Assembly (NCBI GenBank): GCA_038496675.1
Contig: CM076658.1
Span: 9,450,848-9,514,847 of the forward strand
Source of the DNA: Rachycentron canadum
Lineage: Eukaryota; Chordata; Actinopteri; Carangiformes; Rachycentridae
Direction: 5' to 3'
DNA length: 64,000 nucleotides
Shown here: piece by piece, positions 52,089 through 55,096 of the stretch
Numbering within the stretch: the stretch's first letter is position 1
Layout of the letters: each line of letters begins with the position of its first letter
Position numbers and translations under genes: made by a program
Notes under the pieces: generated by a model
What the model was told of the DNA's origin: nothing
Databases searched by the model: none
What the model saw: only the letters and a program-made list of their open reading frames with translations

Positions 52089-52356
52089 AAAGACACGAAA
52101 GACAAACCAAGGAGGCTACGAGGTTCATTTTCACACAGTAAATGTTAACAGACTGCAGTTTAAAGTAAAAGTTTATATTAATAACAGGAATCAACACCAC
52201 GTGTGTGTGTGTGTGGGGGGGGCGACTTACCGCGTGCGCTCCCGAGGCGAGGATGACAAGGAAGAGGCTCAGCAGCAGCAGCAGCCTGCAGTCAATGAAA
52301 GGCACAGTGTTATTGATGCTGATCGACAGCCCCGATCTGTGATGGACTGCGCTCAT
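1898..52356 (-). CDS. col4a2: Collagen type IV alpha-2 chain, whole coding span (46 coding exons, introns included)
   Basis: Basement-membrane collagen chain, secreted and assembled with two alpha-1 chains. The joined exons give 1682 residues, close to the 1712 of the human protein. Layout: signal peptide (about residues 1-42); 7S domain with a [12 protein letters not shown] cysteine cluster (43-69) and CNGT glycosylation site (Asn147); Gly-X-Y helix with many short interruptions (to about 1455); NC1 domain (1456-1682) with 12 cysteines in two homologous halves. The NC1 sequences LPMMPVEEGEIKPYISRC and CHYFANKHSFWL, and the terminal CQVCMKNL, mark the alpha-2 chain rather than alpha-4 or alpha-6. 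The rab20 neighbour agrees. Introns in exons 1-15 are all phase 0; later ones are mostly phase 1, splitting a glycine codon. Every junction uses GT/AG and the frame closes exactly. Human has one more coding exon by my recollection, so a small exon could be missing. Confidence 0.95.
2153..2659 (-). other. col4a2: col4a2 intron between coding exons 45 and 46
   Basis: A 507-bp AT-rich intron with a GTGAGT donor and CAG acceptor. Nothing else is recognised in it. Confidence 0.9.
2660..2946 (-). CDS. col4a2: col4a2 coding exon 45: core of NC1
   Basis: Residues 1503-1598, including [40 protein letters not shown] and GWRSLWIGYSFLM. It has six NC1 cysteines. The LPMMP methionines lie where the family's sulfilimine-bond methionine sits. 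The exon starts with the last two bases of a glycine codon and ends in phase 0 at a GTGAGT donor. Confidence 0.95.
2947..4244 (-). other. col4a2: col4a2 intron between coding exons 44 and 45
   Basis: A 1298-bp AT-rich intron with a GTAAGT donor and a CTTTTCAG acceptor. Read by eye it contains no repeat, gene or structured element that I can name. Confidence 0.85.
4245..4436 (-). CDS. col4a2: col4a2 coding exon 44: end of triple helix and start of NC1
   Basis: Residues 1439-1503. The last Gly-X-Y triplets (GSPGIPGLPGMPGR) run into NC1 at SVSVGYLLVKHSQSDQTPMC. The exon continues MSKLWNGYSLLYLEGQEKAH. Glycine codons are split at both ends (phase 1). The junction collagen-NC1 placed inside one exon is typical of type IV collagen genes. 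Confidence 0.95.
4804..4920 (-). CDS. col4a2: col4a2 coding exon 43: triple helix
   Basis: Residues 1400-1439, uninterrupted Gly-X-Y with FMGPQGQKGMPGISGTPG. Phase 1 at both ends. The 367-bp intron towards exon 44 (4437-4803) holds nothing notable. Confidence 0.95.
5018..5164 (-). CDS. col4a2: col4a2 coding exon 42: triple helix with an interruption
   Basis: Residues 1351-1400. It begins FRGLPGNQGPPPLPLQIPGE, in which PPPLPLQIP breaks the Gly-X-Y register. Human alpha-2 has an interruption at the matching place, as far as I recall. It ends GPQGPPGDAG with a GTTAGT donor. Confidence 0.93.
5258..5356 (-). CDS. col4a2: col4a2 coding exon 41: triple helix
   Basis: Residues 1318-1351, Gly-X-Y throughout (VKGEQGFMGVPGVTGMNGKR). 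Phase 1 at both ends, GTAAAT donor. Confidence 0.93.
5465..5624. repeat. (TA)n/(TACA)n composite microsatellite with TTTA tail
   Basis: About 160 bases of TA repeats mixed with CATA units, ending in ATTT repeats. It lies inside the col4a2 intron between exons 40 and 41 (5357-5746), which otherwise holds only short A/T-rich sequence. Confidence 0.95.
5747..5908 (-). CDS. col4a2: col4a2 coding exon 40: triple helix
   Basis: Residues 1264-1318. It begins FPGPRGFPGVDAPPGEKG, where VDAPPG is a small break in register, and then runs as Gly-X-Y to GVSGKKG. Donor GTAAGG. Confidence 0.94.
5909..6487 (-). other. col4a2: col4a2 intron between coding exons 39 and 40
   Basis: A 579-bp intron. Open frames on both strands here are shadows without Gly-X-Y periodicity. 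Nothing else is recognised. Confidence 0.85.
6488..6604 (-). CDS. col4a2: col4a2 coding exon 39: triple helix with interruption
   Basis: Residues 1225-1264 with DHGNPGPQGFRGPTGPDG and a break at GTPDQKG. Phase 1 at both ends, donor GTGAGA. Confidence 0.94.
6760..6885 (-). CDS. col4a2: col4a2 coding exon 38: triple helix with two interruptions
   Basis: Residues 1183-1225. It starts LDTIGPAGEPGAKGEKGESG. Register breaks occur at LDTIG and DPNNQPG. Donor GTAAGC. Confidence 0.94.
6886..7198 (-). other. col4a2: col4a2 intron between coding exons 37 and 38
   Basis: A 313-bp AT-rich intron with nothing notable. Confidence 0.85.
7199..7270 (-). CDS. col4a2: col4a2 coding exon 37: triple helix
   Basis: Residues 1159-1183, a small 72-nt exon reading FPGLKGLYGLHGLKGQKG. 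Both ends split a glycine codon. Donor GTATTC is weak for this gene. Confidence 0.9.
7369..7476 (-). CDS. col4a2: col4a2 coding exon 36: triple helix
   Basis: Residues 1123-1159, perfect Gly-X-Y, including TDGQKGSPGTQGQKGFPG. Phase 1 at both ends, donor GTAACG. Confidence 0.94.
7609..7716 (-). CDS. col4a2: col4a2 coding exon 35: triple helix
   Basis: Residues 1087-1123, perfect Gly-X-Y, including QKGLFGQSGDRGAFGFDG. It is the same length (108 nt) as exon 36. Donor GTAAGA. Confidence 0.94.
7823..7897 (-). CDS. col4a2: col4a2 coding exon 34: triple helix with interruption
   Basis: Residues 1062-1087: DKGPRIDLPGVTGLRGGD. RIDLPG breaks the register. Phase 1 at both ends, donor GTACAC. Confidence 0.92.
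8013..8076 (-). CDS. col4a2: col4a2 coding exon 33: triple helix
   Basis: Residues 1041-1062: GIKGSPGAYGASGDKGKKGG. It starts in phase 0 and ends in phase 1. Donor GTGCAA. Confidence 0.92.
8256..8625. repeat. Fish dispersed repeat, class not assigned
   Basis: This stretch, in the 819-bp intron between exons 32 and 33 (8077-8895), contains phrases such as GGAGTCTATTAGGACTGACT and TTTTTTGGCACTTCTGTAT that I recognise from a high-copy repeat of percomorph fish. The recognition is from memory. There is no coding capacity. The transposon class is unknown to me. Confidence 0.5.
8896..9077 (-). CDS. col4a2: col4a2 coding exon 32: triple helix
   Basis: Residues 980-1040, including SKGFPGVPGSEGFHGSPGD and a break at GDPSNEKG. 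It ends in phase 0 at GMPGNR with donor GTGAGC. This is one of only four phase-0 junctions downstream of exon 15. Confidence 0.94.
9173..9298 (-). CDS. col4a2: col4a2 coding exon 31: long hydrophobic interruption in the helix
   Basis: Residues 938-980. Gly-X-Y (ERGLTGPPG) gives way to EKPQIPLILIIDMKG and then resumes. The human alpha-2 chain has a comparable interruption (PPPVILPGMKDIKG), so the break is conserved and not an assembly error. Donor GTGTGC. Confidence 0.92.
9424..9567 (-). CDS. col4a2: col4a2 coding exon 30: triple helix
   Basis: Residues 890-938, Gly-X-Y throughout, including YKGSPGMSGFQGNPGDLG. Phase 1 at both ends, donor GTGAGA. Confidence 0.95.
9692..9862 (-). CDS. col4a2: col4a2 coding exon 29: triple helix
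   Basis: Residues 833-890, Gly-X-Y throughout, including FTGERGTEGDPGPPGPIG. Donor GTTTGT is weak. Confidence 0.94.
9946..10107 (-). CDS. col4a2: col4a2 coding exon 28: triple helix
   Basis: Residues 779-833, Gly-X-Y throughout, including MIGMPGMIGFKGDSGPAG. Phase 1 at both ends, donor GTTAGG. Confidence 0.95.
10262..10483 (-). CDS. col4a2: col4a2 coding exon 27: longest helical exon, with an interruption
   Basis: Residues 705-779 in a 222-nt exon, starting FSGPRGDLGVPGSKG and broken at GDILGASPG. Human alpha-2 has GEVLGAQPG at the matching place. It contains an RGD tripeptide. The acceptor (CCAATAAAG) has a poor pyrimidine tract, so the upstream edge is less certain than the frame. Confidence 0.9.
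10595..10693 (-). CDS. col4a2: col4a2 coding exon 26: triple helix
   Basis: Residues 672-705: PPGQKGLQGPFGVEGEKG, with a short break at DQGRGGRPG. Phase 1 at both ends, donor GTATGG. Confidence 0.93.
10782..10856 (-). CDS. col4a2: col4a2 coding exon 25: cysteine-bearing interruption, then helix
   Basis: Residues 647-672: PCSAIPGPPGIPGLPGPS. The cysteine pairs in position with the second cysteine of the human interruption CDTDVKRA...QPGC. Donor GTAACA. Confidence 0.92.
11147..11191 (-). CDS. col4a2: col4a2 coding exon 24: short non-helical exon
   Basis: Residues 632-647 in 45 nt: GCSPTGDGRQVDVTG. It is too short and too poor in glycine to find by Gly-X-Y alone. It is supported by clean splice sites, by the frame closing between exons 23 and 25, and by resemblance to the cysteine-flanked interruption in human alpha-2 ([16 protein letters not shown]). 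Donor GTAGCT. Confidence 0.85.
11594..11777 (-). CDS. col4a2: col4a2 coding exon 23: triple helix
   Basis: Residues 571-632, beginning GEGPPGDRGDKGFPGLPG. The join GPP-GEG-PPG gives a one-residue slip also seen in human alpha-2 (GPPGLGLPG). A second break is GAVLGAPKG. It contains an RGD. The 402-bp intron towards exon 24 holds no recognisable element. Donor GTGAGA. Confidence 0.94.
11883..11989 (-). CDS. col4a2: col4a2 coding exon 22: triple helix
   Basis: Residues 535-570: YPGDPGVAGRDGESGAPG onward to GNQGPP. It ends in phase 0 with donor GTGAGT. Confidence 0.94.
12142..12214 (-). CDS. col4a2: col4a2 coding exon 21: triple helix and interruption
   Basis: Residues 511-535: GFPGLDGIPGPKGQKG followed by DTIVATEKG, where the register breaks. 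Human alpha-2 reads KGDSRTITTKG at this place. It begins in phase 0 and ends in phase 1. Donor GTGCAG. Confidence 0.93.
12305..12456 (-). CDS. col4a2: col4a2 coding exon 20: cysteine pair and helix
   Basis: Residues 460-510. DNGECACTAVNPPPGPPG carries a C-x-C interruption that matches human GECRCTEGDEA. It ends GDDGFP in phase 0. Donor GTAAGT. Confidence 0.94.
12626..12697 (-). CDS. col4a2: col4a2 coding exon 19: triple helix
   Basis: Residues 436-460: AEFFKGAPGGRGSPGNAG, ending GLKGWKG as in human KGWKGDAG. The first two bases complete a codon begun in exon 18 (T|GG, tryptophan), where most other junctions of this part make glycine. Donor GTGCTG. Confidence 0.92.
12801..12894 (-). repeat. 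(GTGA)n tandem array forming the 5' splice site of exon 18
   Basis: About 23 perfect four-base units (ACTC on the plus strand, GTGA on the minus strand). The array starts directly at the end of coding exon 18, so its first unit is the GTGAGT donor of that exon. Confidence 0.97.
12895..13038 (-). CDS. col4a2: col4a2 coding exon 18: triple helix, donor inside tandem repeat
   Basis: Residues 388-436: YFGQFGIKGEQGEKGQKG, then GRPAVTAGPPG (break) and GARGPAGPKGT. Phase 1 at both ends. The donor is the first GTGAGT of the following tetranucleotide array. Using any later unit shifts the frame or reads a TGA, so only this end keeps the chain open. Confidence 0.88.
13039..13453 (-). other. col4a2: col4a2 intron between coding exons 17 and 18
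   Basis: A 415-bp T-rich intron with no recognised element. A short open frame on the minus strand here has no Gly-X-Y pattern and is taken as chance. Confidence 0.8.
13454..13564 (-). CDS. col4a2: col4a2 coding exon 17: triple helix and interruption
   Basis: Residues 351-388: PPGPPGEQGPQGERGPVG then GPPGLSAFDTQEQ, matching human GPPGLSIGDGDQRR. Donor GTCTGT is weak. Phase 1 at both ends. Confidence 0.88.
14055..14118 (-). CDS. col4a2: col4a2 coding exon 16: interruption-rich exon
   Basis: Residues 330-351: GVRGDPGDLIISGPFWPGGL. It has an RGD and a hydrophobic break. It starts in phase 0 and ends in phase 1; this is where the intron phase of the gene changes. Donor GTACGC. The intron towards exon 17 (13565-14054, 490 bp) holds nothing recognised. 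Confidence 0.88.
14119..14934 (-). other. col4a2: col4a2 intron between coding exons 15 and 16
   Basis: An 816-bp AT-rich intron with a short ATT run near 14510. No gene or recognised repeat. Confidence 0.85.
14935..14979 (-). CDS. col4a2: col4a2 coding exon 15: triple helix
   Basis: Residues 315-329: GDPGEMGPNGRDGPK. A 45-nt phase-0 exon of five triplets. Human alpha-2 has GYQGPDGPRGPKG here. Donor GTGAGA. Confidence 0.92.
15079..15114 (-). CDS. col4a2: col4a2 coding exon 14: triple helix
   Basis: Residues 303-314: GLSGADGSPGLR. A 36-nt exon of four triplets with a TTTTAG acceptor and GTATGT donor. Human alpha-2 reads GLSGEKGSPG here. Confidence 0.9.
15296..15343 (-). CDS. col4a2: col4a2 coding exon 13: triple helix with offset start
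   Basis: Residues 287-302: TYERGEPGVMGFPGQR. It lacks the leading glycine, so the register shifts at the junction with exon 12. Human alpha-2 has ISLKGEEGIMGFPGLRG, the same shift. Donor GTTAGC. Confidence 0.9.
15433..15477 (-). CDS. col4a2: col4a2 coding exon 12: triple helix
   Basis: Residues 272-286: GRTGEKGLKGERGDP. Phase 0 at both ends, and it contains an RGD. Donor GTATTT. Confidence 0.9.
15616..15687 (-). CDS. col4a2: col4a2 coding exon 11: helix and long interruption
   Basis: Residues 248-271: GDTGPPGPPG followed by the non-helical NFTHPHTLPPYGTQ. NFT is a potential N-glycosylation site. Human alpha-2 has an interruption of similar composition here (PSDTLHPIIAPTG). Donor GTTAGT. Confidence 0.92.
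15688..16188 (-). other. col4a2: col4a2 intron between coding exons 10 and 11
   Basis: A 501-bp intron. Two overlapping open frames on the minus strand run into it, but outside exon 11 they show no Gly-X-Y or other pattern. Nothing else is recognised. Confidence 0.85.
16189..16230 (-). CDS. col4a2: col4a2 coding exon 10
   Basis: Residues 234-247: GTMTKVIKGAKGDQ. An interruption and two triplets; human alpha-2 reads GLGFYGVKGEKGD. 42 nt, phase 0, donor GTGAGA, acceptor GGGCAG. Confidence 0.87.
16401..16436 (-). CDS. col4a2: col4a2 coding exon 9: triple helix
   Basis: Residues 222-233: GPPGPPGPRGEK, four triplets in 36 nt. Human alpha-2 has GPPGPPGPKGQQ. Donor GTAATG. Confidence 0.9.
16534..16587 (-). 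CDS. col4a2: col4a2 coding exon 8: triple helix
   Basis: Residues 204-221: GPPGNPGRPGNSGFQGPK. A classic 54-nt collagen exon of six triplets. Donor GTAAGT. Confidence 0.92.
16681..16716 (-). CDS. col4a2: col4a2 coding exon 7: triple helix
   Basis: Residues 192-203: GDPGTPGAHGIF, 36 nt, phase 0. The donor follows TTT directly (GTAAGA). Confidence 0.88.
16872..16940 (-). CDS. col4a2: col4a2 coding exon 6: helix and charged interruption
   Basis: Residues 169-191: GQPGRKGEKG then DSLEMSVYMERFR. Human alpha-2 has GQKGEPYALPKEERDRYR, so the interruption is conserved in position and charge. Donor GTGAGG. Confidence 0.92.
17041..17157 (-). CDS. col4a2: col4a2 coding exon 5: 7S-proximal helix with N-glycosylation site
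   Basis: Residues 130-168: GHPGQAGPRGKPGADGCNGT, continuing QGEPGFPGQHGYNGAPGFP. The CNGT sequon at Asn147 matches the conserved glycosylation site and cysteine of the alpha-2 7S region. Donor GTAAGT. Confidence 0.95.
17248..17292 (-). CDS. col4a2: col4a2 coding exon 4: triple helix
   Basis: Residues 115-129: GMTGVPGFSGNNGIP. 45 nt, phase 0; human alpha-2 reads GVSGFPGADGIP. Acceptor CCAAAG, donor GTAAGT. Confidence 0.92.
17389..17523 (-). CDS. col4a2: col4a2 coding exon 3: start of the triple helix
   Basis: Residues 70-114: GHPGHVGPQGPQGPPGRPGD to GPKGSV. 45 codons, and it aligns with human alpha-2 without a gap. Donor GTAAAA. Confidence 0.95.
20085..20262 (+). mobile_element. Degenerate fish dispersed repeat (LINE-derived 3' type suspected)
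   Basis: Contains AACCCTGGACAGGTCACCAG, CAATTAACCTACATG and GCTAACCACTGCACCACCAT in this order. I recognise these as parts of a very common fish repeat, here shortened internally. Placing it as a LINE 3' end is from memory and uncertain. Confidence 0.5.
23616..24050 (-). mobile_element. LINE fragment (L2/Rex-like), 3' end of reverse transcriptase plus 3' tail
   Basis: The minus strand encodes LSGQPNSAINQLQLIHNSTA near 23900-24000. This resembles the C-terminal reverse-transcriptase stretch of fish L2/Rex-type LINEs, where LQLIQN-A-ARVL is typical. Downstream it reads ATTACTTTGAATTGCATT and GGTGCTATATAAATAA, a characteristic LINE 3' tail. The copy is broken by stops and shortened at its 5' end, so it is not functional. 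Confidence 0.6.
26281..26545 (+). repeat. Fish dispersed repeat relic (same family as the copy at 44215)
   Basis: Holds GATGGCACTAGATGAAAAAT and GACATGAATGTCTGTACCAA, phrases of a high-copy percomorph repeat that I recognise from memory. It is strongly degenerate. No coding capacity. Confidence 0.5.
28677..28775. repeat. (TA)n-(TG)n compound microsatellite
   Basis: About 35 bases of TA repeats joined to about 62 bases of TG repeats, within col4a2 intron 2. Confidence 0.97.
31465..32020 (+). repeat. Probable fish dispersed repeat, class not assigned
   Basis: Starts around GGAGCTATTTGTAAGTTTTG and contains ACCAAAATGTAAAACTCTGG and GTAACACTACAGCCTGGTTA. I recall these from a repeat frequent in spiny-rayed fish. 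There are no open frames of note. The boundaries are estimates. Confidence 0.4.
34248..34328 (-). CDS. col4a2: col4a2 coding exon 2: 7S domain cysteine cluster
   Basis: Residues 43-69: [20 protein letters not shown] then FPEKGAR. Four cysteines serve for the inter-chain disulfides of the 7S tetramer. Human alpha-2 has [21 protein letters not shown]. It is isolated between two very long introns. Acceptor CTGACAG, donor GTAAGT, phase 0 at both ends. Confidence 0.96.
41870..42044 (+). repeat. LINE-like 3' tail ending in a (CTAT)n microsatellite
   Basis: GGCTGCTGTAACATAAGAAT and CTCAGTTTGGGAAAG resemble the end of fish non-LTR elements (a gctgctgtaa...tgtgggactaataaag type sequence). It is followed by about 12 CTAT units (41982-42028) and diverged CTACGTAC units. 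Microsatellites at LINE 3' ends are common. Confidence 0.5.
44215..44690 (+). repeat. Fish dispersed repeat relic (high-copy percomorph family)
   Basis: Contains GCTTGCTAACATGCTCACAA, CATAAACCAAAGTATTGGAC, CATCATGGTGGCGCTATAGC and GAGATATTTCAGTCTGGACC in the order I remember for this family. Internal parts are diverged. No coding capacity. A second relic lies at 26281-26545. Confidence 0.6.
52038..52085. repeat. (TG)n microsatellite
   Basis: 24 TG units in col4a2 intron 1, about 145 bases from the exon 1 donor. A second short GT run (52201-52214) followed by G8 lies right next to the donor. Confidence 0.97.
52231..52356 (-). CDS. col4a2: col4a2 coding exon 1: start codon and signal peptide
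   Basis: Residues 1-42. ATG at 52356 is the first in-frame start after a TGA five codons upstream, with A at -3. A polar N-terminus is followed by the hydrophobic core CRLLLLLSLFLVILASGAHA and a plausible cleavage near SGAHA. The donor is GTAAGT in phase 0. A possible acceptor lies inside the exon (TGACTGCAG before the CTG run), so a shorter version joined to an upstream exon cannot be ruled out. Confidence 0.85.
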
Positions 52357-52489
52357 GTTGAGTTCACCTCAGAGTCTTCAGTCCTCTGCTGTGTCGCCCG
52401 TGCATCGTCCCACTCATGCGCACCGCTAACTTTAGTCCCACGCCGCAGATTCACTTGTTGAGGCAGCTTCTACAGCATGACTGTCCGAC
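52357..52489 (-). other. col4a2: col4a2 5' UTR, second part (inferred)
   Basis: Sequence between an acceptor-like GGGCCTCAG (exon would start at 52489) and the start codon. It carries two small upstream reading frames: ATG-CTG-TAG, and a 17-codon frame starting MSGTMHG. The extent is inference without transcript data. Confidence 0.4.
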
Positions 52490-52700
52490 CTGAGGCCCAC
52501 AATAATTAAACCCCAGTCATTATAAATAAGCGATTATTGATGAGCCCATAAATTTTATCAGCATGAGTCTGAATGTACAACCGAAAGAAGCACTTCACTG
52601 GCTGTTTCACACGAAACTGCTCTTTGAGGTGATAAATTAGATGCTCTCGAGTGTATGTCATTATTTTAGCATTATTTTCTTTAAACCATCTATTACTTAC
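52490..52700 (-). other. col4a2: Candidate intron in the col4a2 5' UTR
   Basis: A strong donor (ACT|GTAAGTAA at 52701/52700) and an acceptor GGGCCTCAG bound 211 AT-rich bases between GC-richer flanks. Human col4a2 also starts with a non-coding exon, as I recall. If right, exon 1 of the transcript ends at 52701. Confidence 0.45.
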
Positions 52701-52701
52701 A

Positions 52702-53161
52702 GTCACTCCGAGCTCGCGCGCCGATGGTCAGATGAAGGAAACGGGGATCACGCGAGGGAGGGGGGAGAGATGCGCTGGTTCCTGGACCGAAAAGTTTCAG
52801 GTGACCGGTAACTGTGGCACCAAAACCCCCTCAGATATAGTCACAAAAACGGAAAAGTGTGCCGAGTAGTCCCGCTCCTTACTGAGAAAAGTCAAAGTGT
52901 TTGTATCAGCGGGGTTGAGTCCCTTTGCATGGGTGAGGGTGGTCGTTTTTGGGAGGGGGTGTGGTGCAGCAGAAACAAGACCAAGTTGCATTGATCAGAA
53001 CCTCACATCGTTTCGGACAAAGATGCAGCCAAACGTGCTGCCCGTGCTCCGTCCATAAGACACGACTTACCAGAAGGAAGAGGACAAGAAGCGGTGAACA
53101 GGTGGGGGTTTGTGGCCACTCCGCACTGTTGCGCACACGGTTTACATTGCGCACCGCCAAG
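52702..53161. promoter_or_regulatory. Shared bidirectional promoter region of col4a2 and col4a1
   Basis: Between the putative first exons. GC-rich with CpGs (GAGCTCGCGCGCCGATG, CACGCG) and two G-rich boxes, GAGGGAGGGGGGAGAG (about 52755) and GGGAGGGGGTGTGG (about 52951). They resemble GC/CTC/KLF-type sites reported for mammalian promoters of this pair. No CCAAT box, and no TATA box here; a TATAAATA at 52521 lies in the putative intron. The start sites are not visible from sequence. Confidence 0.6.
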
Positions 53162-53233
53162 ATGCTGCTGCCGTCCGGCTCCCTGCTTCTACTGGCGGCT
53201 CTCTGCTCCACTGTCGACCTGACAGGGGCTGAG
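53162..53233 (+). CDS. col4a1: Collagen type IV alpha-1 chain, first coding exon (signal peptide)
   Basis: 24 codons: MLLPSGSLLLLAALCSTVDL then TGAE, a typical signal peptide with a leucine-rich core. ATG has a good context (CCAAG before it), and the donor is GAG|GTGAGT in phase 0. The open frame extends upstream to another ATG at 52949, but that version would bury the signal peptide, so the later start was chosen. The name rests on the divergent position next to col4a2, where col4a1 lies in vertebrates. The short sequence alone would not prove it. Confidence 0.8.
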
Positions 53234-55013
53234 GTGAGTGGATCTCTAACGTGCTTTCTTGTGTTTACAGGTGTACATGTGCATAAGGTTTCATCAGTTT
53301 CATCATTTGAAATATATCTGATTATGATCTTCAGAGCATCTTTCAAATGCGCGAGCGCTATTGAGGACTCTTTTCCATGTAAATGCTATAAAGTCTAACA
53401 CATGTGGCCTGTAGTGGATGTAAAACCAGCTCTGCATTCTCTCTGACATATTCAGGTCATTAATTGTGTTCACTTGCTAATTAAAATGACTAAACGTGTT
53501 TTAGCACCACAGAGAAGCTCATTCTTTGTTCCTGATGGATACATATATTTGAATCTGGGATGATTTTGTGTGTAAATCTTTTATTTTTTGGTTAGTCCCG
53601 TCCTGTCCCACTCTCTGCCATGCCTCTCTTAACATTTTGAGTTGGGTCTTCTCCCGGTGCAGCCTCCTTCAGTTCTGCTGGAGAAGAGCAGACAGAGAGA
53701 GAGAGAAAGAGGAGGGAGAGGGTGGGGCAGAAGGCCTACAGTAGCTTGAGTGTGTGTCTGTGTGTGTGTGTGTATGTGTGTGTTACAGTTATGGTGAGGT
53801 AATGAGGGAAACTGAGGTGTGTGTGCAGTTAAACACTGGTATTTTCAGATCATCCAATTCTCATGAATGTGATTCTTTAGAATAGAAACATATTTATTAT
53901 GGTCTGCTCTCACTGTCCAGACAACCAGAGACAATATTACTGTATGACACCCATAATACAAAGTTGATATGATTCAGAAGACTAGATTTTAACATCCACA
54001 TTGAGAAACTTGTCCACTTCTGGCTTCTTTAAGTGTGAAGGAACTGCAACTAAACTCACTATGACTGTTTTTTCAACCAAATCTGACTTTGTCATAGGTG
54101 AGAATCAAGAGGAATCATTTTAGTGTGAGAAACAGCAACAAAGTAGAGCTTTGTTTTGCTGATAAACTTGATTATTATTTGTTTATTTGTCTCACAAATG
54201 GGGATCCAGTTCTTTCTCTGGTTCAGGTTCCTCAGCTCAAGATATTGCTTAGTCTCTACACCAGTGCTGTTATTTCAATCCACAAACTTCTCTGTGTGGA
54301 ACTCATTACAATCATTTTGTGTAGCTGGTGACCTGCCAGGACTGAATAGTTGTTACCAGAAACACTGAATCTCAAAATGGCACTGACACAATCTGTAATT
54401 TATGAAGATCGGCAGATTATGATATTAGACTAGGCTATTCTGTCTCAGACTGCTGTCGCTGTCTATTCAGATTTTATTGGGAAGGCTTTGCACAAGTCCA
54501 AAATAAGAATTCAATGAGGAAGCCAAGTGTTTCATCAGAAAAACTTTATCAGGTCAAATGACAAATGGGACTCTCACAGCCTGACTGGGTGGTATCCCAG
54601 AAGAAGAAAGAAAGGGCAGTATTTTGATGCTTTGAAGATCCGGTTTCCACATTCAAATGTAAATAACCCATGAATGAGTTTAATGGAAAACAGAATTGAA
54701 GGAGAAAAACTTCTTGCTTGAGTTTCATGTCTCCCTCAAGAACTGAAGAGCTAAAGGGACCCTCACCCTTGTTGGCTCATGTATGCTGAGATTCAGCCTT
54801 TTGCTTGAAATGCTCAGCTTCTATTTTTCAGACGTGTTGCTTTATTTTAAAGCATGTAATGCAAGTACATTGCCTTACATTTCATTGCCATTACCTTTAC
54901 AAGAAGAGTGTGATGCCATGAGCCAACATATCAGATTAAACAAAGACCATGAAGCAACTTTGCCTGGATTTAGAAACACAAGCACAAGACAGACACTTTA
55001 CATCTGGACTGAA

Positions 55014-55096
55014 GAGAGGATAGGATATGAGAGGATATGAGAGGATAGGAGAGGAGAGGAGAGGAGAGGAGAGGAGAGGAGAGGAGAGGAGAGGAG
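55014..55096. repeat. (GAGGA)n-type purine repeat
   Basis: About 80 bases of GAGGATAGGA and GAGGAGAGGA units, in col4a1 intron 1. Confidence 0.95.

Larger units (their letters stand above)
34329..52230 (-). other. col4a2: col4a2 intron 1 of the coding region (about 17.9 kb)
   Basis: Long intron between the signal-peptide exon and the 7S exon. It contains the CTAT array with a LINE-like tail (about 41870-42044), a fish repeat relic (44215-44690), an A/G-rich run (47115-47145), poly-T (48640-48655) and a TG microsatellite just after exon 1. In vertebrates the first introns of this gene pair carry regulatory elements, but I can point to no specific element here. No additional gene is supported; open frames are short and without family features. 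Confidence 0.85.

Noticed and set aside
52521..52528. TATAAATA as the TATA box of col4a1 or col4a2
   Set aside because: It lies within the probable 5' UTR intron of col4a2 and more than 600 bases from the col4a1 start codon. Promoters of this gene pair are usually TATA-less.
52949..53161. Upstream start for col4a1 in the same open frame
   Set aside because: It would add about 71 basic, cysteine-containing residues before a good signal peptide. The downstream ATG has a suitable context and gives a normal secreted protein.
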